This document shows, piece after piece, positions 54,120 to 62,978 of a DNA stretch of 64,000 nucleotides; the first letter of the stretch is position 1, and each line of letters opens with the position of its first letter. This DNA is from Microbacterium sp. SORGH_AS_0888 (GTDB taxonomy: Bacteria; Actinomycetota; Actinomycetes; Actinomycetales; Microbacteriaceae): the NCBI RefSeq assembly GCF_030818905.1, contig NZ_JAUTAZ010000001.1, positions 2,108,001-2,172,000 on the forward strand. The letters run 5' to 3'. The notes under the pieces are model-generated. The model made no database searches, was not told where the DNA came from, and was given only the letters and a program-made list of their open reading frames with translations. The position numbers were made by a program, and so were the translations under genes.

Positions 54120-54766
54120 TGCGGATCGACCTGAACCAGGTGTCCAAAGGACGCCGCGGCCTCGCCCTGCCCGAGACCTCGCTCACCTACCGGGGCGGCG
54201 AGGCGCGCCTCGCCCTCGCCGAGACCGAGCAGCGACCGACCGTGCTGGGGCTCATCGCCTCCGGCCGCATGCGGCCCGAGACGGGGCAGGTGCTGATCGA
54301 CGGCCGCCGCGACGACTCCGACATCCGTCGCCGTGTCGCGCTCGTCGACGCGCCGGATGTCTGCGACCCGGCCCCGAACGTCTCCCTGTACGGTCTCGTC
54401 GCCGAGGAGCTCATGTTCGCGGGTCGCCACGCCAACCCCCTCGCCGCACGCACCTGGCTCACCGAGAACGGGATGGAGACGGAGTGGCGCACGCCCGTCG
54501 CGGACCTCTCCCCCGCCCGCAGGCTGCGCACGCTGCTCGAGCTGACCGTCCTGCGACGCGGGGTCGAGGCGGTCGTGCTCGTCTCACCCGACCGGCACGG
54601 CGGGAGTCCGCACACGTGGTGGGATCTCGCCGAGGAGTTCGCCGGTCGCGGCTTCGGCGTGCTCGTCATCGCCGGCGCCGCCTCCGGCACGGTGCTCGCG
54701 GACCGAGCGACGCTCGCCACCGAGCCCGTGCCCACCGCATCCGCGACCGAGGAGAACGTCCGATGA
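54119..54766 (+). CDS. Degenerate ABC-type ATP-binding protein of a YhgE/Pip system
   Basis: 215 aa. The overall order follows an ABC ATPase (LNQVSKGRRGLALPETSLTYRGGEARLALAETEQRPTVLGLIASGRMRPETGQVLIDGRR...). However, the Walker A Gly-Lys-Ser is missing, the signature LSGGQ is replaced by LSPARRLRTLLELTVLRRG, and Walker B has VVLVSPDRHG without a catalytic Glu. ATP hydrolysis is therefore unlikely. Degenerate ATPases are commonly encoded beside YhgE/Pip proteins in actinobacteria. It overlaps tetR by one base and the next gene by four. Confidence 0.72.
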   Translation: MRIDLNQVSKGRRGLALPETSLTYRGGEARLALAETEQRPTVLGLIASGRMRPETGQVLIDGRRDDSDIRRRVALVDAPDVCDPAPNVSLYGLVAEELMFAGRHANPLAARTWLTENGMETEWRTPVADLSPARRLRTLLELTVLRRGVEAVVLVSPDRHGGSPHTWWDLAEEFAGRGFGVLVIAGAASGTVLADRATLATEPVPTASATEENVR

Positions 54767-56658
54767 AGGTTCCGTCGATGCTGCTGGCGGAGCTGCGCCG
54801 TCTCACCTCCACCCGGATGTCGATCCTCGCGCTGGTGGCGCTGATGTGCGTCCCGGTGCTGTACGGCGGGCTGTACCTCTGGGCCAACCAGGATCCCTAC
54901 GGCCGGCTCGACCAGGTGCCGGTCGGGCTCGTCGTCGCCGACGAGGGAGCGACGGTCGACGGCCAGACGACGAACTTCGGCGACCAGGTGGCCGACAATC
55001 TCGTGGAGGACGGGTCCTTCGACTGGCAGCGCATGGATGCGGCGACCGCCGCCGCCGCACTCCAGCACGGCTCGGTCGACTTCACCGTCACCCTGCCGAC
55101 CGACTTCTCGGCTGCTCTCGTCTCGGCCTCGGGAACGTCGCCGCACCAGGCGACCCTCGCGCTCGCGACCAACGACGCGAACAACTATCTGGCGTCCACC
55201 ATCGGGTCCCAGGCCATCCAGAAGATCCGCACATCGGTCGCGACCATGGTGGGCGAGAAGGCGGCGCTGCAACTGCTCGACGGTCTCGCCCAGATCCGGT
55301 CGAGCCTGGTGACCGCGACCGACGGCGCCTCCCAGCTGACCGACGGCGCGAGCACGGCGGCCTCGGGAGCCGCGCAGCTGGCCTCGGGAGCCGCGCAGGC
55401 GGCGGACGGCGCCGCGCAGCTCGCCGATGGCACGAGCTCGCTGTCGTCGGGGGCGTCGCAGGTCGCGAGCGGGGCCGCCCAGGTCGCCGACGGCGCCTCG
55501 CGGGTCGCCGACGGCACTGCGACGCTCGACGGGTACGCCGACCGGGCGGGCGACGCCGCGCAGAGCGTGGTCGATGCCCTGCCGACCGTGCGCAGCGACA
55601 TCCAGGCCGAGCTCAACGCGCAGGGCCTCACGCCGGAGCAGATCGACGAGATCATGTCGCACCTCGACACGCTCGGCGACAAGATCACCTCGGCCAACGA
55701 CACGGTGCAGTCCGCCGTGGGGCAGGTCGACGAGCTCGCCGCGGGGGCCGCGCAGGTCGCGAGCGGGGCCGCGCAGGTCTCCGACGGAGCCGGGCAGGTC
55801 GCTGCGGGCGCGGCGTCCGCCGCATCCGGGGCCGAGCAGCTGAGCAACGGCACCGACGCGCTCTCGGCGGGCGCGACAACCCTGAGCGACGGGCTGCCAC
55901 AGCTCGTCGACGGCGCCGCCAAGCTGCGCGACGGGCTGGCGCAGGGGGTCGCTCAGATCCCCGACTCGGACCAGACGCTGCGCCAGCAGCAGGCCACCAC
56001 CATCTCCGACCCGGTCGACATCTCGACGAGCAACGTCGCGACGGCCGGCGACTACGGCGCGGGGCTCGCACCGTTCTTCGCCGCGCTGGCCGGGTGGATC
56101 GGCATCTACGCCCTGTTCCTGATCGTGAAGCCGATCTCGCGGCGAGCGGTCACCGCCCTGCACTCACCGTTCCGCATCACGCTGGCCGGGTGGCTCACCC
56201 CCGCGGTGCTCGGCGGCGTGCAGATGGCTGCGCTGTTCGGCGTGCTGGCGATCGCGCTCGGCTTCAGCTTCGCCAACCCGCTCGCGACCCTCGGGATCAT
56301 GGTGCTCGCCTCGTTCGTGTACGCGTCGATCATCCTCGCGCTCAACGTGTGGCTCGGCTCGGTCGGGCAGTTCCTGGGGCTCGTGCTGATGGTCATGCAG
56401 CTCGTGACCGCGGGTGGCACGTTCCCGTGGCAGACGCTGCCCGCGCCGTTGGCGGCGCTCCATCACGTGCTGCCGATGGGGTACGTGGTGGATGCGATGC
56501 GGCAGCTCATGTACGGCGGCGACCTCGGCCGCATCCCCACGGATGTCGGTGTCCTGCTGACGTGGATGCTCGGCGCGCTGCTGCTCGCCGCGATCGGCGT
56601 CACCCGCATGACACACCGCCGCACGCTCCGCGACCTGGCCCCGAGCCTGATCGGCTGA
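54763..56658 (+). CDS. YhgE/Pip-family export protein
   Basis: 631 aa. One N-terminal TM helix (ILALVALMCVPVLYGGLYLW) is followed by a large external domain. This has many GAxQ(L/V)A-type heptad repeats at residues about 180-400 (ASGAAQLASGAAQ..., GASQVASGAAQVADGAS), predicted as an extended helical stalk. Five or six C-terminal TM helices follow (ALAGWIGIYALFLIV to WMLGALLLAAIGV). The family (YhgE/Pip, phage infection protein in lactococci) includes the EsaA-like surface proteins and putative exporters. The TetR context suggests stress- or drug-induced export. Confidence 0.88.
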   Translation: MKVPSMLLAELRRLTSTRMSILALVALMCVPVLYGGLYLWANQDPYGRLDQVPVGLVVADEGATVDGQTTNFGDQVADNLVEDGSFDWQRMDAATAAAALQHGSVDFTVTLPTDFSAALVSASGTSPHQATLALATNDANNYLASTIGSQAIQKIRTSVATMVGEKAALQLLDGLAQIRSSLVTATDGASQLTDGASTAASGAAQLASGAAQAADGAAQLADGTSSLSSGASQVASGAAQVADGASRVADGTATLDGYADRAGDAAQSVVDALPTVRSDIQAELNAQGLTPEQIDEIMSHLDTLGDKITSANDTVQSAVGQVDELAAGAAQVASGAAQVSDGAGQVAAGAASAASGAEQLSNGTDALSAGATTLSDGLPQLVDGAAKLRDGLAQGVAQIPDSDQTLRQQQATTISDPVDISTSNVATAGDYGAGLAPFFAALAGWIGIYALFLIVKPISRRAVTALHSPFRITLAGWLTPAVLGGVQMAALFGVLAIALGFSFANPLATLGIMVLASFVYASIILALNVWLGSVGQFLGLVLMVMQLVTAGGTFPWQTLPAPLAALHHVLPMGYVVDAMRQLMYGGDLGRIPTDVGVLLTWMLGALLLAAIGVTRMTHRRTLRDLAPSLIG

Positions 56659-56671
56659 CCCCGCACAAAGA

Positions 56672-56744
56672 CCGCGAGACCAGTCCCGCGCGCCGAGACC
56701 GGCGAGAAAACCGCCGGTCTCGGCGCCGCGGACTGGTCTCGCGG
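56672..56744. repeat. 73-bp palindromic repeat, copy 2 (inverted)
   Basis: The same palindrome as 4820-4892 but in opposite orientation: its right arm is the exact complement of the left arm of copy 1 through the asymmetric CCAGTCCGCGGCGCC segment. The loop is AGAAAA-like. It lies between convergent yhgE-like and qorB-like stop codons, supporting a transcript-end role. Confidence 0.7.
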
Positions 56745-56755
56745 TCAGGGGAGGG

Positions 56756-57601
56756 TCAGAGCGCGGCGCGCAGGCCCTCCGCGAGCGGCGTCGTCGGGCG
56801 ACCGATCAGCTCGGACAGCGTGCGATCGCTCGCCTCGAGCGCGCCCGCGGCGATCCCGGCGTCGAGGGCCGCGACGAAGCCCGCGGTCCCGGCGTCCAGC
56901 CCCGCGGCCTCGAGCGCGGCGATGTGCTCCTCGGTCGTCAGGCGGCGGTAGACAACCTCGCGGCCGACGATCTCGGCGATCGTGGCGGCCAGCTCGTCGA
57001 AGCTCCACGCCGTGTCGCCGGCCAGCTCGTAGACCTTGCCCGCGTGCCCGTCTCCGAGGGCGACGACGGCCGCCGCGTCGGCGTAGTCGACACGGCTCGC
57101 GCTCGAGACCCGGCCGTCGCCGGCGCTCGCGGTGACCTCGCCCGTCTCCCGGGCCTGGGCCACGTTCCCGGCGTAGTTCTCGGTGTACCAGTCGTTGCGC
57201 AGGATCGCCGCCGGGACCCCGGCCTCGGCGATCAGCTGCTCGGTCGCGACGTGCTCCGGCGCCAGCGGCAGCGGGCTCTCCGTCGCGCGGAACAGGCTCG
57301 TGTAGACGAGCAGCTCCACACCGGCCGCAGCGGCCGCGTCCACGACGGCGCGGTGCTGCTCGAGACGCTTGCCGACCTCGGAGCTCGAGACGAGAACGAC
57401 ACGGTCGACGCCCTCGACCGCCGCGGCGACGGTCTCCGGACGGTCGTAGTCGAGCTCGACGGCGCGCACGCCGAGGTCGGCGACCTTCGCGGGCGTCCGC
57501 GCGCCGGCGACGATGTCGGATGCGGCAGCGCCGCGGGCGAGCAGGCGCTCCACGATGAGGCGGCCGAGGTGGCCGCTGGCACCGGTGACGAGAATGGTCA
57601 T
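56756..57601 (-). CDS. NmrA-like NAD(P)H:quinone oxidoreductase, QorB type
   Basis: 281 aa atypical SDR. NAD(P) motif TGASGHLGRLIVERL at the N-terminus (T-G-x-x-G-x-x-G), VVLVSSSEVGKRLEQHRAVVDAAAAAGVELLVYTSL, LRNDWYTENYAGNV and YELAGDTAWSFDELAATIAEIVGREVVYR are QorB/YtfG blocks. It reduces quinones with NADPH. It is divergent from an HxlR regulator, the classic qorB-qorR arrangement controlled by redox or electrophile stress. Confidence 0.88.
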   Translation of the reverse strand: MTILVTGASGHLGRLIVERLLARGAAASDIVAGARTPAKVADLGVRAVELDYDRPETVAAAVEGVDRVVLVSSSEVGKRLEQHRAVVDAAAAAGVELLVYTSLFRATESPLPLAPEHVATEQLIAEAGVPAAILRNDWYTENYAGNVAQARETGEVTASAGDGRVSSASRVDYADAAAVVALGDGHAGKVYELAGDTAWSFDELAATIAEIVGREVVYRRLTTEEHIAALEAAGLDAGTAGFVAALDAGIAAGALEASDRTLSELIGRPTTPLAEGLRAAL

Positions 57602-57669
57602 ATCTGTTCCTTTCGACGGGACGTCGCCAGGTACAGCGGCATCGCCGCATCCGACATTCCCGCCGACCG

Positions 57670-57692
57670 GTACCCACTTTGCCGTAGGGTAC
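57670..57692. promoter_or_regulatory. HxlR/QorR operator
   Basis: GTACCC-N11-GGGTAC inverted repeat in the 95-nt gap between the divergent qorB-like and hxlR-like genes. It overlaps the regulator's -10 hexamer (TAGGGT, 57685-57690, 6 nt before its ATG). HxlR-family regulators bind GTAC-containing palindromes. Confidence 0.6.
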
Positions 57693-57696
57693 TGTC

Positions 57697-58104
57697 ATGC
57701 CGGTGAGTTTTGCGGAAATACTATCCTCCGCGCCGGGCAGCTTCTCCCATGCCTGCCCGACCCGAACCGTCCTGGACCATGTCATGAGCCGATGGGGCGT
57801 GCTCGTGCTCGCGGCGCTGTCGGACGGCACGCTCCGATGGGGCGAGCTGCGGCGGGCCGTCGACGGCATCAGCGAGAAGATGCTCGGCTCCACGCTGCGC
57901 ACGCTCACCGCCGACGGGCTCGTCGCGCGGCGCTCCCTCCCCAGCGTGCCTCCGCACGTCGAGTACTCGCTGACCGACCTCGGTCGCGACCTCACGGAGC
58001 GCATGCTGCCGCTCCTGGCCTGGATCTCCGACAACGCCGGCGACATCGTCGAGCGCGGCGAGGCCGTCGCCGCCGTCCAGGACTCGTCCAGACTCGACGT
58101 CTAA
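57697..58104 (+). CDS. HxlR-family regulator, QorR-like
   Basis: 135 aa. Winged helix of the HxlR type: CPTRTVLDHVMSRWGVLVLAALSDGTLRWGELRRAVDGISEKMLGSTLRTLTADGLVARRSLPSVPPHVEYSLTDLGRDL. C20 at the start of the domain is the redox-sensing cysteine position used by HypR/QorR-type regulators. It probably represses the divergent quinone reductase and is relieved by thiol oxidation. Confidence 0.9.
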   Translation: MPVSFAEILSSAPGSFSHACPTRTVLDHVMSRWGVLVLAALSDGTLRWGELRRAVDGISEKMLGSTLRTLTADGLVARRSLPSVPPHVEYSLTDLGRDLTERMLPLLAWISDNAGDIVERGEAVAAVQDSSRLDV

Positions 58105-58275
58105 CGTTGCCGGGTCCGCCGCGGCTCTCCCGAGAACGCGGCGGATGTCTCGGAGGCGACCACCCGACGCCGCACTCCGGGGCGTCCAACCCGTGCCGCG
58201 CGCGCTCCGCGCGCGCTCTCGTCCCCCCGCCCTCTCGCGGCCGGACACACGGGGAAGCACGAACATCGGAGCCCT

Positions 58276-59010
58276 GTGCGCCTTCGCACCCCTTCGTCCC
58301 CCGCGCCCTCGCGCACCACCCACCATCTCGCGTCTCCGCTCCTCGGAGTCGCCGCCGGAGTCGCCCTCCTCGGGCTTCTGATCGGCATCCCCCTGACCGC
58401 GCAGGCGGCCACCACCCCGGTCGCCGCACCCGTCGAGACGCGCGCCGTCGACTCCGACGCCGTGTTCTTCGTGGGGCTGGCGCGCACGACCGCCGCGCAG
58501 GCGGAGGGCAAGGTCGACACGACCGACCTCAAGATCGAGATCGCGCAGCTCGACGGCACGACCGGCATGAACGAGATCACGGTCGGGGCGCTCACCGGCC
58601 AGCTGCGCGCCACGACCGCGCAGGTCGCCGAGGCGCTGCACGTCTACGAGCAGCAGCAGGCCGCCGCCGCGGCGGCGGCCGCGGCCCTCGCCGCCGCGAA
58701 CACGCCGGACGGCGCCCGGGCGACCGCCCGGGAGCTCGCGGCCGATCAGTACGGCTGGGGCGACGGCCAGTTCTCCTGCCTCGACTCGCTCTGGCAGAAG
58801 GAGTCGAGCTGGAACTACCAGGCCGAGAACTCCTCCAGCGGGGCCTACGGCATCCCGCAGGCCCTGCCCGGGTCGAAGATGAGCTCGGTCGCGGACGACT
58901 GGCAGACGGTCGCCGCCACCCAGATCGCCTGGGGGCTGCGGTACATCGCGGGCTCGTACGGCACCCCGTGCGCCGCCTGGGCGCACTCGCAGGCCACCAA
59001 CTGGTACTGA
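58276..59010 (+). CDS. Secreted transglycosylase-like (SLT) protein
   Basis: 244 aa from GTG 58276. Signal peptide (SPLLGVAAGVALLGLLIGIPLTAQA). The middle region has an Ala-rich helix (residues 125-145). The C-terminal 85 residues are a short SLT/lysozyme-like domain: ADQYGWGDGQFSCLDSLWQKESSWNYQAENSSSGAYGIPQALPGSKM, with the catalytic Glu in WQKESSW, and GTPCAAWAHSQATNWY at the end, as in actinobacterial lytic transglycosylases. It would trim peptidoglycan outside the membrane. The 170-nt gap before it holds a GC-only hairpin near 58196-58214 and nothing else clear. Confidence 0.82.
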   Translation: MRLRTPSSPAPSRTTHHLASPLLGVAAGVALLGLLIGIPLTAQAATTPVAAPVETRAVDSDAVFFVGLARTTAAQAEGKVDTTDLKIEIAQLDGTTGMNEITVGALTGQLRATTAQVAEALHVYEQQQAAAAAAAAALAAANTPDGARATARELAADQYGWGDGQFSCLDSLWQKESSWNYQAENSSSGAYGIPQALPGSKMSSVADDWQTVAATQIAWGLRYIAGSYGTPCAAWAHSQATNWY

Positions 59011-59036
59011 CGCCGCCGCGAGCAGGGGCACCGCGG

Positions 59037-60419
59037 TCAGCGGATGAGGCCGCGGCGCTCCGCTTCGACGAGCGCCTCGGTGCGCGAGGCGACACCGAGC
59101 TTGCGATACAGCGACTTCAGCTGGGTCTTCATCGTGTTCGCGCTGATTCCCAGGGATGCGGCCGCCTCGGCGACGGTTCCCGACACCGCGACCGCCGCCA
59201 GGACCTGCACCTCCCGGGGGCTCGGACGCCCCTGCATCCGAGCCCCCGGCCGCGTCCCGCCCCGATTCCACCGCGCCAGAGCGGGCACCCCGCCGGCGAT
59301 ACGCCGCAGGTCGTGCTCGGCCACCAGCCGAGCCGCCTCGCGGAGAAGCTCCGCGTCGCGCAGACGGGGCCGCGCGGCCTGCGCGATCGCCAGCAGAACC
59401 TCCGCACGCTCCCCCGGCGCCAGCCCCGTGTCCGCCCGCATCCGAGCCGCAGCCGCACCCATCGACGGCGCCGCGAGCGCTCCGGGGTCAGCGCACAGCA
59501 TCGCGGCCATCACCAGGGGCGACTGCGCCGCCTCCTCCGCGTCGGGCAGCTCCGCCGACACGTCCTCGCCGCGCGCGGCACCGAGCGCGATCCGCTGACT
59601 GCGCAGCACCTGCCACCCGAGCGACGGCGGCAGGACGACCCCGACCGCCGGCGGCGGCTCGAGCACGACCGGGACACCTGCCTCCCGCACGGCGGCCCGC
59701 GCCCGCGCCAGCAGCAGCACCGGCCACAGCGGCCCGACCTCGTCCTCGCGCACCCGGGCGAGGACCCGACGCGCCCCCGGGTCGTTCCGCTCCACGGCGA
59801 CCCCCGCGCGCACCGCCAGCAGCAGCTTCGCCGCATGCCGGCCCAGCCACCCCTCCCCTCCCGTCACGTGCTCCGCGCGGGAGAGGGCCTCCGCCGCATC
59901 CGGGATCTCCCCCCGGTACAGCCGCACGGCGCCGAGGACCGCGAGCACGTACCGGCGGATGCCCCGGCCGGCGCGCCCGCCGATCCCGACCGCGTGCTCC
60001 GCATCCACGAGGGCCGTCGCGTGGTCGGCGCTCGCGACCAGCGCCGTGAGCGCCAGCACCGCATGCACGACGGCCACCGCACCGGCGTCCCGCGCCGGCC
60101 CGGAATCGGCCAGTCGTGTGCGCACCGACTCGGCGTAGGCCTCCGCCTCGATCAGCTCGCCCCGGCACAGACTCACCACGAGACAGCTCATCAGATGCGC
60201 GTCGATCTGCGCCTCGCCCGGATCGGACCAGTGCCCCACCCCCGGCAACGGAGCGACCCCCGGCTCCCCCAGGATCGCGCGGCACAGCCCGGTCGCGGCC
60301 ACGACCTCCGAGTACGGCCCCAGTCGCACCTGTCCCGCGACCTCCCGCAGCACCCGATCGACCTGCGCGGGGTCCCCCAGCACCGCCTGCAGGAGGAGCG
60401 CGTCCGGCTGTCCCCTCAT
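59037..60419 (-). CDS. LuxR-family regulator at the end of the surface-protein operon
   Basis: 460 aa from ATG 60419 (GAGGGCAGG upstream). The first 390 residues are Ala/Arg-rich helices resembling TPR-like repeats of large LuxR (MalT/LAL-type) regulators, without an ATPase domain. The last 65 form a LuxR HTH (RPSPREVQVLAAVAVSGTVAEAAASLGISANTMKTQLKSLYRKLGVASRTEALVEAERRGLI). It overlaps the signal peptidase gene by ATGA, so it is made together with the genes it may control. Confidence 0.82.
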   Translation of the reverse strand: MRGQPDALLLQAVLGDPAQVDRVLREVAGQVRLGPYSEVVAATGLCRAILGEPGVAPLPGVGHWSDPGEAQIDAHLMSCLVVSLCRGELIEAEAYAESVRTRLADSGPARDAGAVAVVHAVLALTALVASADHATALVDAEHAVGIGGRAGRGIRRYVLAVLGAVRLYRGEIPDAAEALSRAEHVTGGEGWLGRHAAKLLLAVRAGVAVERNDPGARRVLARVREDEVGPLWPVLLLARARAAVREAGVPVVLEPPPAVGVVLPPSLGWQVLRSQRIALGAARGEDVSAELPDAEEAAQSPLVMAAMLCADPGALAAPSMGAAAARMRADTGLAPGERAEVLLAIAQAARPRLRDAELLREAARLVAEHDLRRIAGGVPALARWNRGGTRPGARMQGRPSPREVQVLAAVAVSGTVAEAAASLGISANTMKTQLKSLYRKLGVASRTEALVEAERRGLIR

Positions 60420-61030
60420 CGTCCTGCCCTCCTCTCCCGTCTCGTCGTCGCGGGCTCGAACGGCGCGTCCGCAGGGATGTCTCCGCCACCCCGCGCGATC
60501 CGGACCGGATCGAGCAGGAACAGCGCGATCAGCACGAGCGCGAGGCCGCCGGCCATGACGAGTCCCTGCGTACTCTGCAGGAGCAGCGTCACGTACCCGA
60601 GCCAGATCACGTGGAACACGTACCGTCCGGCCGTGCTCACCGTGTACGGCTCGGGATCGTCCACGCGATTCGCGTCGCCCCGCAGCACGTACGAGTAGAC
60701 CCCGTCCCCCTGCGCCGTGGTGGAGACGACACGGTGGGTGACGAGCCCGAGGCCGCGCGGACGCTCCACCGTCACGATGTCCCCCGCGCGGATGTCGCCC
60801 GCGGGCGCGGGTCGGGTGAAGACGACCGATCCGACCGGCAGGGTGGGCTCCATCGAGCCGGAGATGACGACGACGGGCCGGATGCCGGTGACCAGTGCGA
60901 TGGCGAACACCACGATGCACACGACCCCCAGCGCGGCCGCCAGCGTGAGGATCCCGGAGCGGACCGCCCCGAACACGCGCAGACCCAGCGGCAGCCGCCG
61001 CTGGGTCTGTCGCGGACGCCGTGCGCTCAT
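60416..61030 (-). CDS. Signal peptidase I, SipW/ER type
   Basis: 204 aa with an N-terminal TM helix (LTLAAALGVVCIVVFAIAL) and one or two C-terminal ones. Catalytic Ser S59 in SGSMEPTLP; the base is His H99 (LVTHRVV) instead of the Lys of ordinary bacterial SPase I, the mark of SipW/archaeal-type enzymes. It also has VLRGDANRVDD. SipW-type peptidases process dedicated substrates such as TasA; the adjacent TasA-like and RCC1-like genes have matching signal peptides. Confidence 0.88.
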   Translation of the reverse strand: MSARRPRQTQRRLPLGLRVFGAVRSGILTLAAALGVVCIVVFAIALVTGIRPVVVISGSMEPTLPVGSVVFTRPAPAGDIRAGDIVTVERPRGLGLVTHRVVSTTAQGDGVYSYVLRGDANRVDDPEPYTVSTAGRYVFHVIWLGYVTLLLQSTQGLVMAGGLALVLIALFLLDPVRIARGGGDIPADAPFEPATTRRERRAGR

Positions 61031-61704
61031 GGACGCTCCGACGCCGCGTCGAAGCGCACGGCGAGGGCGGCCTGACCACCGTTGTAGTCCTCGACGCCGG
61101 GATCGTCGCGATAGGCGATCGTGAGGGTCACGGTGCGGGCGCTGTCGACCTGCCCCGCGACATAGGCGTCCCCCTGCGCGAGCGCCGCGGCGCCCCGGAC
61201 CTCGAGCGCGCCGAGCGAGGCGTGGGCCTGGTCCCAGGTCGCGTCCGTGAACAGGGTCGTCCCGGCGTCGTCGACCGCGCTGAACCGCAGGAACGAGGTG
61301 ATGTTCGGGACGCCGGGCGCCACGGTCCCGTCGCCGTTGCGCAGCACGACGCTGACGGTCGTGTCGGCGGCGAGGCGCTCGGTGTTGTTGAAGACCGGAA
61401 TCTCGGTCGTCACGGAGTGGCCCGGCACGAGCTCCTCCGCCCCCGCCACGATCCAGTCGTAGCCGGTGGGCCCATCGGCCTGTTCCACCGTGCCGTCCGG
61501 GAGCACGACGCCGATGTCGAAACGACCGTCGAAGCCGATGCCGGCCCCGCCGAGGTTGAGGTTCGCCCGGTCCGTGTAGGCCGCGCTCGACAGCGCCAGT
61601 CCGGTGATCGCGACCGCGCCGAAGGCGAGACCGACGCGAAGCGCCGCGGTGGCCGTGCGCCGTCTCGTCCGGCGCCGTTCGCGCCGCTGTGCCCGTGTCG
61701 TCAT
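61027..61704 (-). CDS. TasA-like SipW-dependent secreted protein
   Basis: 225 aa. A very basic N-terminus (TTRAQRRERRRTRRRT) and long hydrophobic segment (LRVGLAFGAVAITGLALSSAAYTD) form the SipW-type signal peptide. The mature part is a beta-rich domain of about 180 residues (GYDWIVAGAEELVPGHSVTTEIPVFNNTERLAADTTVSVVLRN) like the TasA/camelysin fold. Probably a surface fibre or matrix component processed by the adjacent SipW-type peptidase. Confidence 0.75.
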   Translation of the reverse strand: MTTRAQRRERRRTRRRTATAALRVGLAFGAVAITGLALSSAAYTDRANLNLGGAGIGFDGRFDIGVVLPDGTVEQADGPTGYDWIVAGAEELVPGHSVTTEIPVFNNTERLAADTTVSVVLRNGDGTVAPGVPNITSFLRFSAVDDAGTTLFTDATWDQAHASLGALEVRGAAALAQGDAYVAGQVDSARTVTLTIAYRDDPGVEDYNGGQAALAVRFDAASERP

Positions 61705-62978
61705 TTCGCCACCACCGCCAGAGAGTCGATCCCGCCGAAGAGGACCTGCCGATTCGCGGACTGCGTGCCCGTGGGAAGCCCGATCGCACCCTGGGGGTTG
61801 TATCCGCGCCCCCAGAAGGTGCCGTCATCCTTCTGCCAGAGCGTGAAACCCTGGCCGCTGGAGTACTGCACGACGTTCGTGTCGAGGAGCGCCGGCAGCT
61901 GCGGGCTCTGCCCGTAGTCGTCGCTGGCCCCGTAGCTCCACAGCCGGTCGTCGCTGTCCAGCAGCGCCGCGCCGGTGAAGGAGAACTGCATCGAGACGAT
62001 GTGCGAGAGCGTCGGGATGAGTGCGGGCGAGGTGGGGGCGCCCCGGCCGGTGCGGGTCGCATCTCCTCCCCAGCTGAGGACGGTGCCGTCGGACAGGAGC
62101 GCGGCGCCCAGGGAGATGCCGCCGTCCACGGCGACGACGTAGGGCGCGCCCGCCGCGACGTTGCTCTTCATCCAGCCGTTCAGCGCCGTGAGCTTGACGG
62201 CGTTGTTGCCGGCGTTCGCGGTTCCGGGCGGCAGGCTGCTGCCGCCCGCGCCACCGATGTAGTACACGTCGCCGCTCTCGAGGATCACGAAGAAGTTGCT
62301 GTACCCGCCCTTGATGAAGACCGCGCGGTTGCCGGCGACGGCCGGATCGGGCAGGCCCGTCACCTGGCTGGCGCCGAGCGTCGTTCCGTTTCCGCCGTAG
62401 CCGGTGCCGCCGCCCCAGTTCCACACGGTGCCGTCGGCGCGGATCCCGGCGCCGGCCTGCTCGGTGGTCGCGAGGCTGAGGATGTCGTCGAGCAACGGAC
62501 CCGTGCCGTTCCAGGCCGTGCCGATGCGGATCCGCTGCGGACTCCCTGCAGCTCCGCGCGACGCGTCCGTGCCGTTGCGGTCGTTGTTCGCGCCCCAGCC
62601 CCAGACGTGGCCGCCGGCGTCGACCGCGTTGACGTCGTAGATCTGACCGCCGAGCTGGCGGATGTCGGTGCCCGCGGGGAAGGGCACCTGCTCCGGCGGA
62701 CGCTGGACCCCGCCCGCGGCGGCGCCGTTGATGTCGTACAGCGTGAGTCCCCAGACGTAGACCTCACCGGAGGCGGCCAGCCCCAGGCCGGTATCCACCA
62801 TTCGGGCGGTCGTGGACAGCCCCGGGCTGAACGGCGGCTCGACGTGCGCGGGGAGGGCGGCGGTGCGCGCATAGGCGTCGTCGCGGTAGGCGGCGCCGGT
62901 CACCGTGGCGGTGCCGACGAGCGCGAGGGCGGCGGCGAGCGCCACGGCGAGCGCGGAACGACGGACAGGGGCTCTCAT
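61701..62978 (-). CDS. Secreted RCC1-like beta-propeller protein
   Basis: 425 aa. SipW-like signal (ALAVALAAALALVGTATVTGAAYRDDAYAR). The rest has about six RCC1-type blades with recurring YVWG, VWGWGANNDRNGTD, VWNWGGGTGYGGNG, LSWGGDATRTGRG, LWSYGASDDYGQSP and FWGRGYNPQGAIG units. Bacterial secreted RCC1 propellers are thought to be interaction scaffolds. It overlaps both neighbours by ATGA. Confidence 0.8.
   Translation of the reverse strand: MRAPVRRSALAVALAAALALVGTATVTGAAYRDDAYARTAALPAHVEPPFSPGLSTTARMVDTGLGLAASGEVYVWGLTLYDINGAAAGGVQRPPEQVPFPAGTDIRQLGGQIYDVNAVDAGGHVWGWGANNDRNGTDASRGAAGSPQRIRIGTAWNGTGPLLDDILSLATTEQAGAGIRADGTVWNWGGGTGYGGNGTTLGASQVTGLPDPAVAGNRAVFIKGGYSNFFVILESGDVYYIGGAGGSSLPPGTANAGNNAVKLTALNGWMKSNVAAGAPYVVAVDGGISLGAALLSDGTVLSWGGDATRTGRGAPTSPALIPTLSHIVSMQFSFTGAALLDSDDRLWSYGASDDYGQSPQLPALLDTNVVQYSSGQGFTLWQKDDGTFWGRGYNPQGAIGLPTGTQSANRQVLFGGIDSLAVVAK

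Noticed and set aside
54187..56163. 658-codon minus-strand frame opposite the YhgE operon
   Set aside because: Apparent repeats such as GPARDLRGP are the complement of the YhgE GAxQ repeats, not a separate repeat protein.
57513..60698. 1,061-codon plus-strand frame opposite the LuxR gene and overlapping hxlR
   Set aside because: Composition is Pro/Arg/Ala-rich without motifs; the genes on the other frames have clear family signatures.
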